A DNA stretch of 64,000 nt from Paraburkholderia edwinii. GTDB taxonomy: Bacteria > Pseudomonadota > Gammaproteobacteria > Burkholderiales > Burkholderiaceae. The position numbers and the translations under genes are program-made. Under the pieces are notes generated by a model. That model did no database searches, was not told the DNA's origin, and saw only the letters and a list, made by a program, of their open reading frames with translations. Positions 54,559 to 61,822 of the stretch are shown here, piece by piece (within the stretch, counting starts at the first letter, position 1; every line of letters begins with the position of its first letter). The DNA lies in NCBI RefSeq assembly GCF_019428685.1, contig NZ_CP080095.1:2914001-2978000 (forward strand). Direction: 5' to 3'.

Positions 54559-54621
54559 AGGTATCCTTATACAGATCGGGTTGGCACGTCCGCCCCTTCG
54601 GGTGCAATGACGCGCGAGCAA

Positions 54622-54658
54622 CCATTACAACAGCGAGTTGCCCATACCATGTGGTATG
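54622..54658 (-). promoter_or_regulatory. Island promoter 2 (extended -10 with far box)
   Basis: Minus strand: TACCAC (54656-54651), 21 bases, TGTAAT in GCTGTTGTAATGG (54634-54622). The far box is part of a CATACCA/TGGTATG dyad. It lies 64 bp before the ATG. Confidence 0.6.
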
Positions 54659-54736
54659 CGGGATCGACAGATTTTGTCTTCGACATCGGCATCGATGTCA
54701 CGATGCGGACGTACAGACTCTCTCCCCGTCGACGCA

Positions 54737-55492
54737 TCAGCCCCGCGGAAGCTTGCTGAGTTTGTTCTCCAGACGCCTGCACTCTTTCTCGTATCGCTCC
54801 ACCGCCGTCCGGTAGGGCCAGGCCGCGAAAGTCTTCGCGTGATAGTCGTCGTTCGCTGCGCGCCACTGCCTTTGTATTTCGTCCCGGTGCGCCGGATCTC
54901 CCGCGAATCGCGCGCGCTCGTCTTCGAGACGCAGCAAGTGCGCGCGCATTGCATCGAGGTCGGCTACTGCAGACTGGTATTTCTGTTTTGCCTCGGCGAG
55001 TTCGGCTTTCGCCCTGTCGAGCCGGCTCTGCAGTTCACTCCGTTTCGTCATGGCCGCCACACGCTCGGCCGCCGATCCGCTCGCGCCGCCGTGGTGTGCG
55101 CGATAGCTGCTGCTCTCGCCCTCCGGCATGAGTTGTGCACGGTCCTGATCGTCCCTGGACGACTTGCCGTGCACGCCACCACCACCTCGCAGACGCAACA
55201 CAGGTTCGTTCGCCGGCTGACTCGCGCGTTCATCCTTCACCCGCGGTTGTGTTTCGTCGATGCGATCGGTTCGACGGCTTAGTCCGGCAGTTGCATCGGT
55301 CGAGCGAGGATCAATATGGCCGATGCGATGCCCTGAAACTGCCGCCCCATAGGAGTGGGCTGTCGCGGAAATGTTGGGCGGACCATTAGATAAAGCCGCG
55401 TGCCGCATGTCGCCTGAAACGGCGTGCGGCGGTCCGGCATCCGGCACGTGCGTCGTACGCGGAAACGATTCGCTGATGTGCATGCCAGGCAT
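54737..55492 (-). CDS. Coiled-coil family protein 3 of the island
   Basis: 251 residues. It starts MPGMHISESF (shared motif). Residues 20-140 are disordered and rich in Ser, His, Arg and Gly and include VLRLRGG (residues 98-104), identical to the C-terminal tail of ubiquitin, followed by GGVHGK. Residues 145-250 form a coiled coil (QSRLDRAKAELAEAKQKYQS, then LDAMRAHLLRLEDERARFAG). It does not carry the module of proteins 2 and 4. GGAGGAG before ATG 55492 is strong. No signal peptide. Confidence 0.75.
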   Translation of the reverse strand: MPGMHISESFPRTTHVPDAGPPHAVSGDMRHAALSNGPPNISATAHSYGAAVSGHRIGHIDPRSTDATAGLSRRTDRIDETQPRVKDERASQPANEPVLRLRGGGGVHGKSSRDDQDRAQLMPEGESSSYRAHHGGASGSAAERVAAMTKRSELQSRLDRAKAELAEAKQKYQSAVADLDAMRAHLLRLEDERARFAGDPAHRDEIQRQWRAANDDYHAKTFAAWPYRTAVERYEKECRRLENKLSKLPRG

Positions 55493-55535
55493 AGATGACT
55501 CCTCCCGAAGACGAGGTTGAGTGCACAGTCAGACG

Positions 55536-55570
55536 CATTACATCAGCGAAGCAGAGGGGGATGTAGTACC
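55536..55570 (-). promoter_or_regulatory. Island promoter 3 (extended -10 with far box)
   Basis: Minus strand: TACTAC (55568-55563), 19 bases, TGTAAT in GCTGATGTAATGC (55548-55536). It lies 44 bp before the ATG of protein 3. Confidence 0.55.
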
Positions 55571-55733
55571 GGGCCAAGGACGCACCGGCATTAAAAAAGC
55601 ACGCCGTGTTTTCCTGCTGAAGGATGACGGGCTTTCGCGCACATTTGGGAAGTTGCGTTCCAGCACAAGGTCATGCCCGAAGATCGGGCAAGGAACGTCG
55701 ACCGATGCGAGGCGGCGTATTGCTCGCCGGTCG

Positions 55734-56546
55734 CTATTGATTCGCGCGCTCACTTTCGAGGCGAGCGATCTCCTGTTTTGCAGCAGATATCACGAAGCTC
55801 ATACCGTTCGCCTCGCGCATCCCACGCCGGATCTCCTCTTTCGCCGCTTCCATTTCCGAGCTGAGTCGCCCGACGTCCGCGGACTTTTCAGACCTTGCCT
55901 TTTCCAACTGCGGACTAAGCAAATTCACCTTCGCTTGACCACTGTTAACCAGATCAGTACCGCGCCTGAGTTTATCCTCTGCATCCTGCAATGCACGCTG
56001 CTGTCTGTCTATGCTCGATTGCAGGTCGAATTTTCTTTGGCCCCACCCGCCTGCGCCCCCTTTCTGCATCCCTCCCTTGAGACCCGTGTCGTCACGCGGA
56101 CCAAAGCGCCCGTCCGGTTTACGTTCGATCGAAATGCCTGGCTTGGCGGGTTCACCGGGCATGACGACACGCAATGTTCCTTCGCCTTCGCTGCCGGACA
56201 CGGCGTATAGATTTCCACCCATCGACACGTATCGCTGGTTCTTGCTATCCGTTAAAAAGCCGGGGTTCGTCGGGTCGGTCTGATACTCGCCATCCGGATG
56301 AGCGATGTAACGGTCCGGTACACCGGTAATATTCGCGCGCGACGCACTGGATGGGCCACGTCCTCCCGCGGTGGACGCCACCCCGGCTCTTTCAGGCCCG
56401 GCTGTGCCTTTCGACGACTGGTCATCCGAACCTCGCGGCACGCTCTCCGGCTTACTACTTCCTGCCGGCTCGTGGAAAGGCTCGATATGACCCGGGCTTG
56501 TCTCGACGTGAATCATCGGTCTACTAACGTGTGAAATGGTAGGCAT
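55734..56546 (-). CDS. Coiled-coil family protein 4 of the island, with shared module
   Basis: 270 residues. MPTISHVSRPMIHVETSPGH carries the N-terminal motif twice. A disordered Ser/Gly/Arg-rich part is followed by the shared module, residues 77-159 (PDRYIAHPDGEYQTDPTNPG, RYVSMGGNLYAVSGSEGEG, EPAKPGISIERKPDGRFGP, GLKGG). Residues 173-270 are a coiled coil. The module matches protein 2 in about half of its positions. AGGAG seven bases before ATG 56546 sets the start. It is the first gene of the island, behind a long inverted repeat. Function unknown. Confidence 0.8.
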   Translation of the reverse strand: MPTISHVSRPMIHVETSPGHIEPFHEPAGSSKPESVPRGSDDQSSKGTAGPERAGVASTAGGRGPSSASRANITGVPDRYIAHPDGEYQTDPTNPGFLTDSKNQRYVSMGGNLYAVSGSEGEGTLRVVMPGEPAKPGISIERKPDGRFGPRDDTGLKGGMQKGGAGGWGQRKFDLQSSIDRQQRALQDAEDKLRRGTDLVNSGQAKVNLLSPQLEKARSEKSADVGRLSSEMEAAKEEIRRGMREANGMSFVISAAKQEIARLESERANQ

Positions 56547-56576
56547 GCAAACTCCTGTGCAGGGTCAAAGGTTGAC

Positions 56577-56613
56577 ATGTCCGCGCGACCGGGCAACCCG
56601 AACGCGCGGACAT
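56577..56613. promoter_or_regulatory. 11-bp inverted repeat in the leader of island gene 4
   Basis: ATGTCCGCGCG (56577-56587) and CGCGCGGACAT (56603-56613) are exact complements, 15 bp apart. It lies between the promoter and the ribosome site, so it is either an RNA hairpin or an operator. Confidence 0.65.
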
Positions 56614-56648
56614 CCATTTCATCAGCTAGCCTCCGGTGCATGGTGGTA
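56614..56648 (-). promoter_or_regulatory. Island promoter 4 (extended -10 with far box)
   Basis: Minus strand: TACCAC (56648-56643), 21 bases, TGAAAT in GCTGATGAAATGG (56626-56614). It lies 68 bp before the ATG. Confidence 0.55.
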
Positions 56649-56681
56649 TCGCGTTTCTGCAGGAACACGTCGCGTCGCCCC

Positions 56682-56724
56682 CAAAAAAAAAGCGCGTCCG
56701 GGCAATTTGCCACGGACGCGCTTT
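56682..56724 (-). terminator. Terminator after mrcA
   Basis: On the minus strand AAAGCGCGTCCG and CGGACGCGCTTT pair, followed by nine T. It lies about 30 bp past the mrcA stop and insulates the island from mrcA transcription. Confidence 0.92.
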
Positions 56725-56752
56725 CCGATTCCCTCGGATGCCTATTCGATCA

Positions 56753-59269
56753 TCAAGGCTTGTTCGATTCGAACAGATCGAGAATCTGCTTCTTCTCCGA
56801 CGACGACACAGTAGGCTGCGGTTGCGCCTGCTGCTGCGGCGACATCGACGCCGGGCCCACGCCGCCCTGCACGTCGCTCGCGGCGGCGAGCGGGTTCGCG
56901 CCATCCATGCCGATGCTCGCGACAAATCCGCTGCCCGGCTCCCTGTCCGCATAGAACAGTTCGCCGTCCACATTCGCCACGCCCGCGGGCATTTCCGGTT
57001 CCGCCTGAGGCACCCCCCGCAGCGCGCGGCCCATATAGTCCATCCAGATCGGCAGCGCGAGCTGCGCGCCGAATTCACGGCTGCCGAGGCTCTTCGGCTG
57101 GTCGTAGCCCATCCAGGCGACCGCGACGAGCGATTGCTGGTAGCCGGCAAACCAGCCGTCCTTCGCGTCGTTGGTCGTACCGGTTTTGCCCTGCAGGTCG
57201 TTACGATGCAGCGCGTTCGACGGTGCGCCCGTGCCGGCGGTTGCGACCGAATGCAACAGGCTGTTCATGATGTACGCGTTGCGCGGATCGACCGTGCGCG
57301 GCGCATCGCGGCCCGCGACGAGCGGCTGCGCGCGAGAGATCACGACGCCGCGCGCATCGGTCACTTCCGCGATCAGATACGGATTGACGCGGTAGCCGCC
57401 GTTCGCGAACACCGAATACGCGCTCGCCGATTGCAGCGGCGTGACGAGCCCCGCGCCGAGCGCCATCGGCAGATAAGGCGGCGTCTTGTCCGCATCGAAG
57501 CCGAAGCGCTGCGTCACATAGTCTTGCGCGTACTTCGTGCCGATATACGAGAGGATGCGGATCGACACGAGGTTCTTCGATTTTTCCAGCGCCACGCGCA
57601 TCGACATCGGCCCGTCGGGCTGGTCGTCGTCGTGCGGTTCCCACGCATCGCCGCCCGGCGTCGATGGCGGGAAATACAGTGGCGCATCGTTGATGATCGT
57701 CGCGGGGCCGAGGCCCTTGTCGAGCGACGCCGAATAGATAAATGGCTTGAAGCTCGAGCCCGGCTGCCGCCACGCCTGCGTGACGTGGTTGAACTTGTTC
57801 TTGTTGAAGTCGAAGCCGCCGATCAGCGCGCGGATTGCGCCGTCCTGCGGCGTGAGCGACACGAGCGCGCCCTCGACTTGCGGCAGCTGTGTGATCTGCC
57901 AGTTGCCGTTCGCATCGGCCACGAGGCGCACGATCGAGCCGGGCCGGATGCGTTGCGCCTGCGATGCGCGCGCCGACAGCGCGGCGGCCGCGAACCGCAG
58001 GCCGTCGGCCTTCACCGTTGCGGTCGTACCGTCCTGCAACTGCGCGGTCACTTCCTTCGGGCTCGCCGCCGTGACGACGGCCGAGACGATCTCGCCGTTG
58101 TCCGGATGCTCGGACAGCGTGTCTTCGATCGTTTCCTCGCGGTCGTCGGCGTTTTGAGGCAGTTCGATAAAGCCTTCCGGGCCGCGATAGCCATGCCGGC
58201 GCTCGTAGTCCATCACGCCTTTGCGCACCGCCTGATACGCAGCGTCCTGATCGGCCGAATCGATCGTCGTGACGACGTTCAGACCGCGCGTATAGGTTTC
58301 GTCCTTGTATTGCGCATACATCATCTGCCGCACCATTTCGGCGATGTACTCCGCGTGCACGCTGTATTCGTTGCCCGAGACCTTCGCGTGAATGTCTTCC
58401 TTCACAGCCTGGTTGTATTGATCCTGCGTGATGTAACGCAGATCGAGCATGCGCTTGAGGATGTACTCCTGGCGAATCTTCGCGCGCTTCGGATTGACGA
58501 CCGGGTTGTACGCGGACGGCGCCTTCGGCAGTCCCGCGAGCATCGCTTCCTGCGCGAGCGAAATGTCCTTGAGATCCTTGCCGAAATACACGCGCGCGGC
58601 GGCGGCGAAACCATAGGCGCGCTCGCCGAGATAGATCTGATTCATATACAGCTCGAGAATCTGGTCTTTCGACAGCGTGCGTTCAATCTTGTAGGCGAGC
58701 AACATCTCGTAGATTTTGCGCGTATAGGTCTTTTCGCTCGACAGGAAGAAGTTGCGCGCGACCTGCATCGTGATCGTGCTCGCGCCCTGCGATGCGCCGC
58801 CATGCGAAAGATCGGCGAAGCCTGCGCGCAGAATGCCGACGAAGTCCACCCCGCCGTGCTCGTAAAAGCGATAGTCCTCGATGGCGAGCACCGCTTTTTT
58901 CATCTGATCGGGGATATCCTGGAAACGCACGAGACTGCGGCGCTCCTCGCCGAATTCGCCGATCAGCACGTGATCGGCGGTGTAGACGCGCAGCGGCACC
59001 TTCGGCCGGTAATCGGTCAGCGCTTCGAGCGACGGCAACTGCGGGTTCATCACGACGAGCGCATAGCCGACGATCAGCGCACCGACCACGCCGAGCGCCG
59101 CGATCAGTCCGAAAAACCACAGCGTGAGACGCGTCAGCAGTGACATACGGCGGCGCGGCGGTTCGTTGTCATAGCGGTGGTACGGATTGTCGGATCGATC
59201 CGGATCGCGGCCCCGGTCGCCAGGATGATCCGATGAGTTCGAGGAAGGCGGTCGTTTGATGATAGGCAT
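56753..59269 (-). CDS. mrcA: Penicillin-binding protein 1A (bifunctional peptidoglycan synthase)
   Basis: 838 residues, the normal size. One membrane helix near residues 44-70 anchors the protein in the inner membrane. The GT51 glycosyltransferase domain has EDYRFYEHGGVDFVGILRAG with the catalytic Glu, and ASTITMQVARNFFLS. The transpeptidase has the SxxK serine (PGSSFKPF), SKN and the KTG box (QGKTGTTNDA). It polymerises and cross-links peptidoglycan. A Pro/Arg-rich cytoplasmic start and a Gln/Pro-rich periplasmic tail flank the domains. It is a single gene, with a strong terminator. Confidence 0.95.
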   Translation of the reverse strand: MPIIKRPPSSNSSDHPGDRGRDPDRSDNPYHRYDNEPPRRRMSLLTRLTLWFFGLIAALGVVGALIVGYALVVMNPQLPSLEALTDYRPKVPLRVYTADHVLIGEFGEERRSLVRFQDIPDQMKKAVLAIEDYRFYEHGGVDFVGILRAGFADLSHGGASQGASTITMQVARNFFLSSEKTYTRKIYEMLLAYKIERTLSKDQILELYMNQIYLGERAYGFAAAARVYFGKDLKDISLAQEAMLAGLPKAPSAYNPVVNPKRAKIRQEYILKRMLDLRYITQDQYNQAVKEDIHAKVSGNEYSVHAEYIAEMVRQMMYAQYKDETYTRGLNVVTTIDSADQDAAYQAVRKGVMDYERRHGYRGPEGFIELPQNADDREETIEDTLSEHPDNGEIVSAVVTAASPKEVTAQLQDGTTATVKADGLRFAAAALSARASQAQRIRPGSIVRLVADANGNWQITQLPQVEGALVSLTPQDGAIRALIGGFDFNKNKFNHVTQAWRQPGSSFKPFIYSASLDKGLGPATIINDAPLYFPPSTPGGDAWEPHDDDQPDGPMSMRVALEKSKNLVSIRILSYIGTKYAQDYVTQRFGFDADKTPPYLPMALGAGLVTPLQSASAYSVFANGGYRVNPYLIAEVTDARGVVISRAQPLVAGRDAPRTVDPRNAYIMNSLLHSVATAGTGAPSNALHRNDLQGKTGTTNDAKDGWFAGYQQSLVAVAWMGYDQPKSLGSREFGAQLALPIWMDYMGRALRGVPQAEPEMPAGVANVDGELFYADREPGSGFVASIGMDGANPLAAASDVQGGVGPASMSPQQQAQPQPTVSSSEKKQILDLFESNKP

Positions 59270-59853
59270 GACTTGGAATGTCGGCGCATCGCTGCACGCC
59301 GTCTATATTCGTGCTTTCGTACGCAGGTGCGTGTCGGAATGCACGCCGTTCGTGAATGTAGCGTGATCGTAGCGTGGTAGCGTGGTTTGGGGGCGCGTCG
59401 TGCCCAACGTAACAGTGCATTTTAAAGAAAACCAGCATTATGCTAGCCGATTTTTTTGTAAGAATTTCCTCGTGCGTGCGAGCTAACAACGCGAAAGAAC
59501 GAAAAAACAGCAACCCGATAGGGTTCAAACGGGGTTCAAGCGGGGTTCAAACCGGTTCAAGCCGGGTTTAAGCCCGATTTAAGTGGCATTCCCCACGCTC
59601 AGCCGGTCTGGCATGCCGGACCGTTCGCGCACGGGAGTGCGGTTATCAACAGAAAGGCTTGATAAACCTGTGGACAATCCCCGTCTAATGTACACAAGCC
59701 GTTGATGTCACAACAGATTCACGACGCGCCCGGTTTCGCATCCGGGCCAGTCGTTTTATGATGGTTTGCATGCGCCATGCCGGCACATGCCCGCTCGGAA
59801 CAACCCGCCGCATCGGCCAACAGATTGATGCCTATAAATACGCGAGCCGCCAC
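59270..59853. other. Long intergenic region with an 11-nt array and DnaA-box-like sites
   Basis: About 580 bp, divergent between mrcA and the RHH-like gene. It contains the tandem array 59521-59585 and, at 59643-59677, TTATCAACA, CTTGATAAA and TGTGGACAA, each near the DnaA box TTATCCACA. Otherwise I see only promoter-like AT-rich DNA near 59430-59470. Confidence 0.45.
59521..59585. repeat. 11-nt tandem array (GGGGTTCAAAC type)
   Basis: Six units of 10-11 nt: GGGTTCAAAC, GGGGTTCAAGC, GGGGTTCAAAC, CGGTTCAAGCC, GGGTTTAAGCC and CGATTTAAGTG. Confidence 0.82.
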
Positions 59854-60501
59854 ATGAACAAGCCTAGCGAACGCATCGTCGTTTTCGTCTCGCCCGCCCA
59901 GAAGCGCGCGATCGCCGCAACGGCCGAAGGACTCGGCATCAGCGTCAGCGAACTGATGCGGCGCGCCGTGCTCAATTTCGGCGCGACCAGCGAACAGGTC
60001 AAAGCGGCGAGCATCGTCGACCGGCTGCGCGCGCCGCGCGAACCCGATGCATTGAACGCAGCGCTGCAACGTGTCGCGCGTTCGGCGAAGGCGAACCGCG
60101 ACGCGCTGCCGCCGGCGCTCAGAAACACGAGCCCGGCGACACAAAAGACGAGCGATCATGCGCTCGACCCGCATCGCGACAGCGTGCCGCAGTCTAGCTC
60201 GTCACCCGCGGCCGCGCCCGCGAGCATCGCGCCGCTGGCGGCGCCTGTTCCGCTCGACCCACTGCAAGCGCTGGCAGCGATGGCGGCTGAAACAGCCGAT
60301 GTCGATACGCATGTCGACGAAGCGGTGCGCGCCGCCGAAGCACAAGCGGCCGCCGAAGCCGCGGCCCGCGTCGCGGCCGCGAAAGCGGCTACGTTAAAGG
60401 CGGCGAAGTCGCCGTCGAAATCGAAGCCCGCCTCGGGCACTTCCTCACGTGACGAAAGTCCGTTTATCGACCCCACCGAAGGCACCGGGCGTTTCGCGTG
60501 A
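59854..60501 (+). CDS. Ribbon-helix-helix-like DNA-binding protein with Ala-rich tail
   Basis: 215 residues. The first 50 residues (MNKPSERIVVFVSPAQKRAI, AATAEGLGISVSELMRRAVL) look like a CopG/Arc-type ribbon-helix-helix, with a strand and two helices, as in mobilisation and partition accessory proteins. A long Ala/Pro/Ser/Lys-rich tail follows and is probably disordered. ATG 59854 is the likely start. A role in repression or DNA handling is inferred. DnaA-box-like sites lie upstream. Confidence 0.62.
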   Translation: MNKPSERIVVFVSPAQKRAIAATAEGLGISVSELMRRAVLNFGATSEQVKAASIVDRLRAPREPDALNAALQRVARSAKANRDALPPALRNTSPATQKTSDHALDPHRDSVPQSSSSPAAAPASIAPLAAPVPLDPLQALAAMAAETADVDTHVDEAVRAAEAQAAAEAAARVAAAKAATLKAAKSPSKSKPASGTSSRDESPFIDPTEGTGRFA

Positions 60502-60978
60502 ACGTTGCTGTAACCAGCGTCGCGCACCGCGCACGATGTATCGATCGCCGATGCGTCAGGGTTCCGAAAGAGTCGAGCTTATGGTGCGCGTCCGGTACGT
60601 GTTCCAGGCAGTGTGCCGCGCGTGCACATCAGGTCGGACGCGCCTGTCGGCGCGCTCGTCGATGTCATAGTGTTTAAGCCCTTTTTAAGAGAGCACGTGG
60701 TGTAATATCCGCGAGCCCATTCGGTACAAGCGGGGTACACGCGCGGCGCAAGCGAGGCAACAGAGGCTTGCTGCGCACCAGGTTTCAGGCGGGTATTCCG
60801 GCACTGCATCACGGTTGTCCGCACATCGGTTTTTGCAGAGCGCGCTTGCAATGCGCACGCGCGCCCCGATGTAGAACCGCGCCGAATGCGCAGTGTGCTG
60901 CGCGACGGCATAAACTAGTGGATGAACGGGTCAGCGCGCCGGGAATTCAGCGCCGATTTCAATCAATGGAGGTATTTC
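60502..60978. other. Gene-free gap before the PspA-like gene
   Basis: About 475 bp with no convincing frame. GTGTAATATC near 60700 could be the -10 of the pspA-like operon. Nothing else stands out. Confidence 0.35.
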
Positions 60979-61659
60979 ATGTCGCTTTTCGACAGCATCT
61001 CGCGAACGCTCAAAGGTCTGCTGAACGATGCAGCCGATTCCGTGCAGGACCCGTCGCGAGATGCGCGCCAGATTGTGCGCGAACTCGACGAGAGCATCGC
61101 GAAAGCCGAGAACTCGCTGATCGAGATTCAGGCTCAGGTCGCGACGCAGCAGAGCAAGCGCGACGTCGCGGCGGACAAGGCGAAGAAGTACGAAGACGGC
61201 GCGAAGCGTGCGCTGCAAGGTGGCGACGAAGGCCTCGCGCGCGAGGCGCTCGCAGCGCAGGCCAATGCCGAAACCGAACGCGATGCGCTCGCACGTGAAT
61301 TGACGACGCTCGAGCCTTCGGTCGATCAATTGAAGCAGCAGATCGACGACATGCGTCAGCGCCGCAACGATCTCTCCGCGCGTTCGAACATCCTGCAGGC
61401 GAAGCAGCAGATCGCGCAGGCGAAAGATACGGCAGCGACGGCATTGGGCGGCATCGGTGGCAAGAACCTGTCCGAGGATTTTCAGAAGCTCGAAGACAAG
61501 GTCGCGTTGTCGAATGCGCGTTCCGACGCACGTTTGAATTCCGCCGACACGAAAAGCGGCAAGGCGCTCGACGACAAGCTCGCGGAACTGAACCGCGGCC
61601 CGTCGGTCGACGATCGTCTCGCGGCATTGAAGAAGCAGTTGAACACGCCCGCCGAGTGA
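60979..61659 (+). CDS. PspA/IM30 family protein
   Basis: 226 residues, nearly all helical. It starts MSLFDSISRTLKGLLNDAAD, an amphipathic helix that binds membranes, followed by the long coiled coil (ESIAKAENSLIEIQAQVATQ, RDALARELTTLEPSVDQLKQ). The family (PspA, Vipp1, YjfJ) protects and remodels the inner membrane under stress. GGAGG eight bases before ATG 60979 sets the start. It is followed on the same strand by a TPR membrane protein, a pairing that suggests a joint function. Confidence 0.88.
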   Translation: MSLFDSISRTLKGLLNDAADSVQDPSRDARQIVRELDESIAKAENSLIEIQAQVATQQSKRDVAADKAKKYEDGAKRALQGGDEGLAREALAAQANAETERDALARELTTLEPSVDQLKQQIDDMRQRRNDLSARSNILQAKQQIAQAKDTAATALGGIGGKNLSEDFQKLEDKVALSNARSDARLNSADTKSGKALDDKLAELNRGPSVDDRLAALKKQLNTPAE

Positions 61660-61822
61660 CGTGCGGCGTCACGGCGCCTGTGCTGTTAGCGGGCGTCACC
61701 GCGGTCACGGTGGGCGGCACACGCCGCGCGATGCTTCGAAGCATGATTCTTGCACGGCGTAATTCGCCTCACAGCGGAACCGATCGACATGGAGACGGGT
61801 GTCAAGGCGCCCGGCCTGCATC

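Noticed and set aside
56636..59143. 835-codon open frame on the plus strand
   Set aside because: It lies opposite mrcA, which has all PBP1a motifs; the plus-strand product is Arg/His-rich with no fold.
59601..59720. Replication origin
   Set aside because: There are DnaA-like boxes, but no dnaA, dnaN, parAB or AT-rich unwinding region next to them.
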